Source: Lunularia cruciata (taxonomy: Eukaryota > Streptophyta > Marchantiopsida > Lunulariales > Lunulariaceae). From it: a DNA stretch of 64,000 nt. Shown here piece after piece: positions 55,200 through 63,887 of this stretch. The notes under the pieces were generated by a model. It saw only the letters and a list, made by a program, of their open reading frames with translations, did no database searches and had not been told where the DNA came from. The stretch's first letter is position 1, and each line of letters opens with the position of its first letter. Position numbers and translations under genes: made by a program. Location: positions 21,266,001 through 21,330,000 of the forward strand of contig OX419760.1 in NCBI GenBank assembly GCA_948567375.1, read 5' to 3'.

Positions 55200-55690
55200 T
55201 CTCCATCACTAATCTTGAGAACTAGCTAATGAAGGTGATAGTATTTCTGTAGCTATACTAAGACTCTCTCCAAGATCCTTCACCAAAGTCTCCAAAATTG
55301 ATTTTACTCCACTACACTCATGTCCTTTTGGAAGTCCTTCAACTCCACAATTCTCACACAACTCCTTGGTCTTAGATCTTCTCCCTCCCAATCTTGGTGA
55401 AGAAGATCCAACATGCAAACCCAAGTCAAGTTAGCCTCTCCTTTCCCTCAACCTCTTGCTCTCAAAGGTCAAGGGACATGAACTTGCCTTATGTCCCTTC
55501 TTTCCACATAGAAAGCACTTAGACTCACTCTTTCCTCCAAGTGGCGTAGGTTTTTGGATCCTCTCAACACTCTTCAAATTCTATTGTAAACTCTCTTTCC
55601 TTCAAATCCACCCCTACAATCACCTCAAACCCTTGGGGAACCTTGAATAGTCTCAATCTCCACTCTTGATGACACTCCATGTTCCCAAGA
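55200..55690 (-). pseudogene. Extra 5' ORF of family A with zinc knuckles (A2)
   Basis: Starts at an ATG near 55680 (MECHQEWRLRLFKVPQGFEV), then VGVDLKEREFTIEFEE, a frame break, PLGGKSESKCFLCGKKGHKASSC (C-x2-C-x4-H-x4-C), a stop, and a last part LGGRRSKTKELCENCGVEGLPKGHEC (C-x2-C-x8-H-x-C) ending LASSQD. Located upstream of gag as in A1. Conservation of the cysteines in both copies argues that it was a functional protein, possibly nucleic-acid binding. Confidence 0.7.
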
Positions 55691-56577
55691 TGAATCTAAA
55701 CACTCAAATATGCTTTTTGTTGCTCTTAAACTCCTCATGCATGAGATCTCCACTCTGCATAGTTGACCCTTCCTCACAATTTCACTCAAATATCTCAACT
55801 AGTATGTGATAGTCCTTTGAAATTTTTCACACTAAATCAGGAACCTTGGAAGACGCAAGATATCTTTCCTTTACGGAGGTATCTAGAATATACCTCCGTA
55901 AAAAATTTCAGATATTTTCATTGAGCCATTTGGCCTAGGTAGCTTTCTATTCAACACACATATTTCAGATTTGGTCTGCAAACCACCCCCCTCACTTCAA
56001 AAACTCATAACTCCTTCCTCAAGATTGATCTTTCTCTAATTTTCATGTCAGCACATAGGATACAATGCAGTGAATTTCTTGGAAATATTCAGAAAAAATC
56101 ACTGAAAATTGAAGAAATTGCAGACTCTGTACAATTTTTCCAAAGAGCATGCAGTTGCTGGAGCAGTTTACCCTATCAACTTTCAAAAATTCTAGCTCAA
56201 TGCACATAGTAGTTCTCACAATAATTTCAAGTGTGCTAACTGAAAGATAACCCAAGATATCATGTGTAGAAATTTCAAGTCCAGATCTTAAACTTGTGAT
56301 TTTACCCAAAATCGCCTTAATCTTCAAAATCTACAATCCACCTCACACAATGTCTCCAATTCCTCTCATGTGTAAAAGATGTACAAAATCACTTCAAAGA
56401 CATCATAATGAACTATAGGGTATACAAATGGATCTTGGTTCTCTAACATAAATTCAGCCCTCTTGTCTCCTAATGTTCTCTCCAAGTGAGCTCTCATAGC
56501 CTCCTTTTGCTTAATGTAAAATTGAACGTAGAACATTATCTTGCCTTCTAGAGAGGTCCCAACAATGGAACAAAAAA

Positions 56578-57268
56578 TGTGAGCCAGCCTGTCACTCACT
56601 CAAGATGAACCTTTGATGACTATTATAGTAGCGCACCATGGACTAAGAAGGCAAGGAACCCCAACTCCATCATACTCCTCCAAGGCTAACACTCCAAGAC
56701 TCAAGACATTGCTCACTAGAGAACTCAATGAGAGAGAGATAGTTGCAAATGAAAGGATGATGAGTACCTCCTCACTCCTTGTTTATATACTTGTGAAATA
56801 GTTACGTACCAAAGTTACTAATTACTGGAGTAACTCAAGTTATTAGGCTAAAAGTCAAGTAAAGTCACAAAGTAGAAAGGAATATCCATTCACTAGGGCA
56901 TATTCCACTAGCATGTGATCTTATCTTGACCCAACCACTAAGTCAAGAATTCCTTCACATGGGTTATCCTTGGACTATAGAAGAATCCAAAACAAAAAGG
57001 CTTGCGGGCCCATGAGTTCTCAACTCTTTCCTCAAAGCCAAACACTTAGGAATAATACCAAGTAAACACACTAGAATCCAAAATAGTAGTGCTTGTCTTT
57101 TCCACTTCCTCTAAATTAAGATCCCCACTATCTTAACTATGACAAACTTTAGCTAATCATGACTAATGTAGAACCATCCTTTATCTCTATATAAATAATC
57201 TCTCTCAAGTACGTGTAATACCAAGCTAAATATCACAATATTACACACATGTACAAATGGGTGTTACA
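56578..57268 (-). repeat. 5' LTR of A2
   Basis: 691 bp, TGTAACACCC to GGCTCACA in element sense, with TATA box TATATAAACAAGG. It abuts A3 on the right. Confidence 0.92.
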
Positions 57269-57840
57269 GAACCAATCAGACCTTGTGCATGATGTTGGCC
57301 CAAGATGCAGAAATGGAGGGGGCTTAACATCATTGGGACAAGAGGATTCATGATGTTTTATGGGAGTATAGGACAACCATGAAGACTTCCACCAAATATT
57401 CTACATTTAAATTGGTATATGGTATTGAGTCTACCTTATCTGTTCACTTTGATCTTCCTACCTTCCAAAGCATTCATAGGAGATTGAAGAAAGCACAAGG
57501 AGGTGATGTAGAGAAGTCAAGGAAGGATCAACTCATGGAGTTGGAAGAGGCAAGAGCAGTTGCTATGGGTCGAGTGGAACAAGCCCAAAGGAAACAAAAG
57601 GAGATCTATGACAAGAGGCAAGGCAAGGAGAAGGTGGAGCCTTTCAAAGAAGGTAATTGGGTAATGTTGTTTGATTTCATTCGATTCAAGAGAGTGCAAA
57701 AGAAGTTTTTGCCTAAGTTCTTTGGACTTTTCATAGTGGAGAAGGTGTGGGGCAATTACACCTATGATCTCAAGGATTTGGGAAGAAGACACTTTGATAG
57801 GATGTACCATGATAAGTTGAAGATTTACCATAGAAGGTAG
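57269..57840 (+). pseudogene. Family A integrase C-terminal part (A3)
   Basis: Open from 57379 to the natural stop: KLVYGIESTLSVHFDLP, SIHRRLKKAQGGDVEKSRK, RVEQAQRKQKEIYDKRQ, then the SH3-like domain with GNWVMLFDFIRF, FLPKFFGLFIVEKV, YTYDLKDLGRRHFDRMYHDKL. It shows the true C-terminus of the family A polyprotein, which has no chromodomain. Confidence 0.9.
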
Positions 57841-57847
57841 AGAGACC

Positions 57848-57869
57848 TTCACTTTGAAGACAAAGTGAA
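57848..57869 (+). other. Perfect stem-loop next to the polypurine tract (A3)
   Basis: TTCACTTTG-AAGA-CAAAGTGAA, eight codons after the polyprotein stop, followed by CCGGGAGTAAA and the LTR. Confidence 0.8.
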
Positions 57870-57888
57870 AACTTAGTCCGGGAGTAAA

Positions 57889-58575
57889 TGTAACACCCAT
57901 TTGTGCATATGTGTGGTATTGTGATATTTAGCTTGGTATTACAAATACTTGAGAGATATTATTTATATAGAGATAAAGGATGGTTCTACATAAGTCATGA
58001 TTAGCTAGAGTTAATCATAGCTAAGATAGAAGGGACCTTACTTTAGAGGAGGTGGAAAAGATGAGCACCACTATTTTGGATTCTAGTGTGTTGACTTGGT
58101 ATTATTCCTAGGTGTTTGGCTTTGAGGAAAGAGTTGAGAACTCTTGGGCCCAAAAGCCTTTTGTTTTGGATTCTTCTATAGTCCAAGGATAGCCCATGTG
58201 AAGGAATCCTTGACTTAGTGGTTGGGTCAAGATAAGATCACATGCTAGTGGAATATGCCCTAGTGAATGGATATTCTTTCTACTTTTTGACTTTACTTGA
58301 CTTTTAGCTTAGTAACTTGAGTTACTACGGTAATTAGTAACTTGGGTACGTAACTATTTCACAAGTATATAAACAAGGGGTGAGGAGGTACTTAGCATCT
58401 TTTCATTTGCAATTATCTCTCTCATTGAGTTCTCTAGTGAGCAATGTCTTAAGTCTTGGAGTGTTAACCTTGGAGGAGTATGATGGAGTTGGGGCTCCTT
58501 GCCTTCTTAGTCCATGGTGCACTACTATAATAGCCATCAGAGGTTCATCTTGAGTGAGAGACATTCCGGCTCACA
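57889..58575 (+). repeat. 3' LTR of A3
   Basis: 687 bp, TGTAACACCC to GGCTCACA. TATA box at about 58363. Confidence 0.92.
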
Positions 58576-59215
58576 GGTCACACTATCTACTCCGGAGGTC
58601 TTGGTGTTCAGCAGACCAAGGTATAGGCTATTGCACGTATTCCTCAACTTACGGATGTGAGCAAAGTGCGAGCATTCCTTGGGTTGGCAAACTTCTATTG
58701 TTGCTATGTTAGAGGATTTAGTGCCATTTCCAAGGCCTTGATGATGCTAACCAAGCTTACACATGAGTGGTGTTGGGGAGATGAGTAGGAGAGAACTTCT
58801 GTAGAGCTCAAAGAGAGGTTATCATTTGCTCCTATTTTGAGGAGACCGATGAGAGGACGACCATTTTAAGTTCACATTAATTGGAGTATGTTGGAGCTTG
58901 GAGCAGTGCTCACCCATCATGATGACAAGGAGAAGGAGTTTGTGGTGGCCTATGCTAGTTGCTCCAACAATTCAGCAGAGGTGAAGTATAGTTCATATGA
59001 GGGAGAGTGCTTGGGAACAATTTGGGCAATAATACATTTCCAATGTGACCTACTTGGTAATCCCTTTACTCTCATCACTGATCATTAGCCATTGAAGTGG
59101 TTGATAGAGTCCGACAAGCTTTCAAGGAAGCTTGCATGATGGGCTCTAATTTTACAAGAGTAAAATTTCATGGTTATTCACAGACCTAGAGTGGTGAACC
59201 ATGATAAAATGGGTT
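58576..59215 (+). pseudogene. Family D RT end and RNase H (D2)
   Basis: KVRAFLGLANFYCCYVRGF (RT connection), then ELGAVLTHHDDKEKEFVVAYAS, EGECLGTIWAI, TLITDH and PLKWLIESDKLSRKLA in mostly one frame with a few stops. Catalytic acidic residues partly present (E in YEGEC, D in TDH). Confidence 0.85.
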
Positions 59216-59559
59216 GAGTAGAAACCCATGTCCTAGCCAGTTGGATCAGGTCGGCGCATGTTGGCATGGTGAGACATATGAGGAGATGGTACCAAGTTGG
59301 TATGTATATGCTTTTCTCTATATATTTTTTGAGACTTTGGAGGTATCCCTTTCAGCACATATAGGAGGAGTTATTGAGGTCATAGATCCAGAGATTGGAG
59401 ATAGTGGGACAATTCAATGAGAATTCATGATGATGTTTTAGTGATGGACTATCTTTGCACTAGTGTTGTGGGTGGCACAATTGGGGCCAAGGAGAGAGAC
59501 CGTGTCGTTCAGTGAGCTAGGCAGTTTAGATTGGAGGATATACACCTTTTGTGTGTATG

Positions 59560-60270
59560 GGAGGATGGTAGAGTGCAAGCAATATCACTTCCATCTTAGA
59601 GACTACATTTGGTCCGTCATGCTCATGAGGAGCTAGAATATTTTGGAGTAAAGCGTATGTTTAGCTTACTCCAGAGTCATTATTGGTGGCACGGTATGCA
59701 GACTGATGTATAATAGTTTGTTGTCAGATGTGTGGTTTGTGACCGAGTTTGAGCATCATACAATGCTCTTATGCCACAATTACACCCACCTATCATGAGA
59801 TTGGGTTACCGCTGGAGTTTGGACTTTGCTAGATCTTTACCATTGACTATAAGACAACATTGGTATGTTTTTGTGATGGTGGAGCACTTCTCCAAGTGGA
59901 TTGAGTTGGTGGCACTTCTTGACAAGTTCAGTGAAGGAGCAACTTATTTGTTCTTAGATCAGATTCTTAGTCATTTTGGTACATAAGCTGAGTTTTTGGC
60001 TGATCAAGGTATAGAGTTCTTGGGGGAGTTTCAAGTCTTGTATGACAAGGCTTTGATTGATCATTGTATTATCTCCAAAGATCACCCTGAGGTAGATGGC
60101 TTAGTAGAGAGAGTTGATCAGACGGTGAAGTGAGGATTGTGAAAGTATGTTTTGTAGAGAAGCCACTTGGGAGATCAAGATCTCTAGACCTTGGTTGGCC
60201 ATGGGCTATCGGTTCAGCCAACAAGCCTCCTTAGCATCCTTCTCTCCTTACTTTCTACTCTATGGATGAG
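59560..60270 (+). pseudogene. Family D integrase (D2)
   Basis: Zinc part with H-x3-H (RHAHEELEYFGVKRM) and CVVCDR, then core: RWSLDFARSLPLT (first D), MVEHFSKWIELVALLDK, LADQGIEFLGEF (second D), HPEVDGLVERVDQTVK (third catalytic E). All three catalytic residues are readable despite several stops. Confidence 0.85.
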
Positions 60271-60559
60271 ATCCATATTTACTTGAAGCCGATCGGCGAG
60301 ATGCTATTGTGGTTTAGATGTATGGACTTGGATGATCTGGATGTATGGATGAGCGTATGTTCTCAATGAGAAGAGATCTTTTGGAGAGTGATGCCGATAG
60401 CCTTTGAGAATTTGGTGATTACTCACCATAGAGATACCTTACACTATGTTACTATTCAAGGAGAAGGTTATAGACCCTTGATCCATTGATTTCATCCAAG
60501 GGACTATGTATAACTACAACAGACAACATAAACAACACTTGATGTTTCTATAGGTCGCA

Positions 60560-60890
60560 CTATCTTTAGAGTGCACAAGGTTTTGCCATCGGGAGAATTC
60601 TTGTGTTGGAAGGACATAATGGAGTTATTTGGAAGGATCATGTGTGCAATTGTAGGCCATGCCACCTCCCAAACATTGATGGTACTATGGACCCAAGCTT
60701 AGCACTTATACGGGTAGGCTTGAGTTGTATGTTATGTGGCTCTTCTGGTAGAGCTACTTCTATGTTAGTGTGTGATAGTTGTTTGAGAGGATGGCATATA
60801 GCATGTATGACTCCTCTCCTCATGATGGTTCCTCAAGTGTAGTGGTCCTAAATGTTCTTGACATATAGCTAGTTCATCCTTTATATGGTG
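60560..60890 (+). pseudogene. C-terminal PHD finger of family D polyprotein (D2)
   Basis: After integrase: HLPNIDGTMDPSLALIRVGL leads into a PHD finger with CMLC, then 11 residues, CDSC, LRGW, H, IA, C: C-x2-C-x11-C-x2-C-x4-H-x2-C, then a hydrophobic stretch and W. The last cysteine pair is damaged: a stop precedes the W, and only P-K-C is readable one frame over, so the seventh cysteine is lost. PHD fingers bind the histone H3 tail, and here one replaces the chromodomain of chromoviruses at the polyprotein end. 79 codons (60603-60842) are open. Confidence 0.82.
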
Positions 60891-61014
60891 TAGATTGCAG
60901 ACATGGGACTAACGATAAGGCTCAATAGCACTTGGCCTCTTGATCTTCGCCCATCATAGGGTATACTATATACTTGGAGTAGATGGCTATCTAGAGTTAG
61001 AAGGACCTAACCGC

Positions 61015-61037
61015 CAATTAGGGGGGAGGATTTTGAT
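61015..61037 (+). promoter_or_regulatory. Polypurine tract of D2
   Basis: GGGGGGAGGATTTTGAT just before the LTR start TGTGACACTTTAG. Confidence 0.7.
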
Positions 61038-61579
61038 TGTGACACTTTAGAGTCTATGTATGACTTATGTGTTAGTTATATGTCTATAGTGTATGATGTT
61101 GACAATGATGTATATACATACGACAACTATCACGCCATTTGTAGTGTTGTATCTAGATTGCTTGTACACTAGAGTTGCAATTATAGTGGTTAGAGGTATT
61201 TTAGCACTTACTCGTAGATTACTTTTTGACAGTTAGTTTTCATGTTCTGGATACTCACTTCATGGTGGGGCCCATTGTCACTTTGAACTGTTTGCACCAT
61301 TGGGTGTGTTGTCAATGGGACCATTAGGGTTTTAGACCTAGATTGGATCCAAGGGTATACTTTCAAAGTGGCAATTCCAGAGAGCTCACTTCTCTGATGT
61401 TAAGCCGTTGAGTTCTTAGCTATGGTGGACAAAGGCCGGCAAGCATCACCTAGATTCTCTTAGCTAGAGTGGATGTGACTTGATTGTAATCATTATCCAA
61501 TTGTTGATAGTTTATAGAGTGATAGATCAAGTACTAATCTGAGTTGAGTTGATTCAAGTGGTGTAAATGAATTGATTAT
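61038..61579 (+). repeat. 3' LTR of D2
   Basis: 542 bp. Starts TGTGACACTTTAGAGTC. Homologous to the D1 LTR over its inner ~450 bp. The last bases (GATTAT) lack the expected CA end, and a second LTR follows without a gap. Confidence 0.82.
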
Positions 61580-61691
61580 TGTGGCACTGTAGAGTCTATG
61601 TATGACTTATGTGTGAGTTATGTGTCTATAGTGTATGATGTTGATAACAATGTATGTTGTATAGCGATGTATATATGCATGACAACCTCTT
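61580..61691 (+). repeat. Second family D LTR in tandem, truncated
   Basis: Starts TGTGGCACTGTAGAGTC directly after the first LTR and matches its first ~110 bases. Ends at the junction with an R fragment. Confidence 0.82.
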
Positions 61692-61922
61692 GTGATGTGA
61701 AACGCCGATAAGATACAAAGCATGGTGTATCCCAAGCCGTTGTGAAAAGCCTCACATCGGAAAGTGTAGCCATGGCTAGCACAAGAATAATCATAATAAC
61801 ACATGATGCTCTTCTATATCTCTTCCCATACCTGCAAAATCACAACCCTCACATTCTAACTCACATGAGTAAATACTATCGCTCCATACCCTAAAAACTA
61901 TAAACTCTAATAATGTTCAATT
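61692..61922 (-). pseudogene. Non-LTR retrotransposon R, 5'-end fragment
   Basis: Minus strand: homologous to 22490-22700 of R1, including the leader (GTGAGTTAGAATGTGAGGG..TTTTGCAG) and the protein start (MATLSDVR, WDTPCFV, RRFTS). The first cysteine of the finger is present, the second is replaced. Only the 5' end of the element is present, the reverse of usual 5' truncation. Confidence 0.8.
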
Positions 61923-62333
61923 TTTATCTCTAAAAATTTTAAATTAAATTCTCATGGAATTAGTATATGAATGCAAAGAGATTAAAATTGAGAACTCCAA
62001 AACCATCATTCTCAATGTGTAATAATCATTCTCAACCCTAAAATCCCATAATTCTAAACTGAATTCTCCCCCTTTTTCAATCTAGGTACCAATGGAACTG
62101 AAATTGAAAGACAAACAAAATAGACTATTCACTCAAGTGTAATATGCTAAAGAGCACTCAAAACATGTATATCTTTCCTCTCACATCTCTCCCTCTCCTC
62201 TCCCATCTACACACTCTCCCAAACTCCACAACTCGATGCATGATAGAGTACGATTAGACATTCTTATGTCTAATCTTGTCTTATGTCTTATGGTATTCAT
62301 TCTTATTAGACATGTTTATTATAGTCTATGAAA
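61923..62333. other. A+T-rich stretch, nothing recognised
   Basis: No frames or repeats of note apart from a C/T-rich run near 62175-62225. Confidence 0.5.
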
Positions 62334-62944
62334 GATGACCTTAACAGTACTCCAGAACTTTGTGCCACATCGAACTCTAAGGCATCCAAAGTTGGCAAAA
62401 AGGTTTAACAGTCGCCCTTTTAGCTGAACGTGGCACGCGAGTCCTACTTGGCACCTAATTTCATGCCAAACTAGACTATGCTCCTGTGATTGCCTACTGT
62501 ACTTGAAGGATCCAATTTCACATATGACATAACCGGTCATCTTTGTTTACATCTTCTGTATCGTGGTAATTCTAAAACTGACTGGAAATTTTCGTAATTG
62601 AGGACTCTCGAATTGACTGTCACTGCAAACAATGTTTTGGAGAACGGTGACTGATTTATGATTCTCGAGGAAATGCGTAAGTTTAGGGTAATGGTAAGCT
62701 GAGGAAGAACGATCATCTATACCCGAAGTTCTTTTCCCGACTACTGTCCTGTCTGCTAGTTGCATTTTCTCTATACTGTGTAGATTTATCCTTTCACAAG
62801 AACACACGGAACCGCCATCGCCAACTATGACGAGTGGATGACACGTCTGAATACGTGGTATCAAGGGGTATTGTTGAGTCTTTCTGCCAACTTGGGATGC
62901 CGTTAAGTCTGTTTGTTAAAGTTTCGGGTACTGTTAAGTCCATC
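62334..62944. mobile_element. Candidate inverted-repeat DNA element with sub-repeated ends
   Basis: The left end (62334-62415) and the reverse complement of the right end (62863-62944) align over ~75 bases: GATG, two bases, CTTAACAGTAC, AACTTT, GGCATCCCAAGTTGGCA and a further AACA/C unit. Each end consists of about two and a half ~30-bp units. The ~450-bp interior has no transposase frame, so it would be a non-autonomous element. No target duplication was found. Confidence 0.65.
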
Positions 62945-62952
62945 ACTTTATA

Positions 62953-63200
62953 TTCTATATAAATGAGAACGGATTTTAGTATATATTTTAAGTGGTAGTT
63001 TCTCTCATAAGCCAGAAGCAGAGGTAAAATAAAAACTGGGAAGTTGGTACTAGTTTCTGACGATGAGATTGATAGTCAAATATCTATAGAATGCATTGCA
63101 TTTCGTGTCCAAGTTTGAGTTTCCAGTCTAGTTTTCTTTCTAAGCAATCTTCTTCGAGACTCCACATGGAGCAGCTGAACATACAGGTAAGAGACAAACC
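62953..63200 (+). other. Possible promoter and short first exon
   Basis: A TATA-like word (TATATAAATGAG, about 62956) is followed ~210 bases later by ATGGAGCAGCTGAACATACAG at 63167, directly followed by GTAAGAG, a good 5' splice site. It could be the start of the gene whose exon appears at 63888, but nothing else supports it. Confidence 0.25.
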
Positions 63201-63308
63201 ACAACCCAAGTCCTGTTGAGCTCCCCCAAATGAAAGGTAGCTCATTTCCCTCTTTATGCCAAAAGCTCAGGCGTTCCCTTGTTAATAAGGCTCGGGCAGT
63301 TTTTCCTA

Positions 63309-63658
63309 CCTTTGGACAATTATCATGTTAGGCGTCAGGGGTACCACTCTCATTCTCATACTTTGTAGCTTACTTTCGACAACGTGTATCCATTGCTATC
63401 CAGAGGGCAGTGGCTGGTGCACTCCAAAGGAGAGCAATCACATTAGGTGATGTTTCTTCGGATGTTCCAGTTATGTGTAGATTATACGACTTGCATAGCT
63501 CGGATATCTTAGGTGCGGTAGGGCAGATTTCTCATACGGACTCTATTGGGGCTTAGCCCCATGTTACCTATTTTTGTTTCTCTCTTGTACGGCTTGATGG
63601 GGTCTTCCCATCCTTCATTTTACCTACGCGGTCGCCTGTTTTCCCTTTGGACAATTAT
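63309..63658 (+). mobile_element. Non-LTR retrotransposon R, 3'-end copy R3 with 15-bp target duplication
   Basis: Insert 63324-63643 is flanked by CCTTTGGACAATTAT at 63309-63323 and 63644-63658. It holds the C-terminal tail of the R protein (SFSYFVAYFRQRVSIAIQ, VAGALQRRAITLGDV) ending at the stop TAG 63554-63556, then the 3' untranslated region with the GATGGG/CCCATC stem-loop (63596-63612). This is a textbook 5'-truncated insertion by target-primed reverse transcription. Confidence 0.92.
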
Positions 63659-63887
63659 TCTGTGTACACTATCGACAGCAAGGAGCGAATGTAGAATGAA
63701 CTTGAAGGATATAGCAGTTAGTTAGAGAAACGAGGGATTTGATACTTACTCTATATGAATGAGATGGAATCATCAATTGGAGGAGGAAGGGGTGATTGCA
63801 ATCTCTTGGAGAAGACCAGGTCGAACAGTCAATTAACCATAATCTGCTGTTTCTTACTTTGTTCATAGCATGATAAGAGTGTTTCAG

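Larger units (their letters stand above)
50016..57268 (-). mobile_element. Ty3/gypsy family A, copy A2 with both LTRs
   Basis: 5' LTR 56578-57268, leader, extra zinc-knuckle ORF, gag, RT, RNase H, integrase, stem-loop, polypurine tract and 3' LTR 50016-50471. The protease is deleted and the 3' LTR has an internal ~235 bp deletion. The bases outside the two ends (AGTCT left, GAACC right) do not form a target duplication. Confidence 0.93.
57269..58575 (+). mobile_element. Family A fragment A3: integrase C-terminus and 3' LTR, inverted next to A2
   Basis: Plus strand. Begins inside the integrase at NQTLCMML, includes stem-loop and purine tract, and ends with the LTR 57889-58575. Its LTR ends inside family D2 sequence, and its left end abuts the 5' LTR of A2 on the opposite strand, giving two A LTRs in inverted orientation 620 bp apart. 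Confidence 0.92.
58576..61579 (+). mobile_element. Gypsy-type family D, copy D2 (RNase H, integrase, PHD finger, LTR)
   Basis: Begins at the end of RT (GHTIYSGGLGVQQTKV type motif) directly after the A3 LTR and runs through RNase H, integrase, a C-terminal extension with a PHD finger, a polypurine tract and a 3' LTR. The LTR is homologous to that of D1, so D1 and D2 are one family whose full plan would be gag-PR-methyltransferase-RT-RH-IN-PHD. Confidence 0.85.

Noticed and set aside
60560-60890. PHD finger as part of a host chromatin gene.
   Set aside because: It lies between an integrase and a polypurine tract plus LTR on the same strand, so it belongs to the element.
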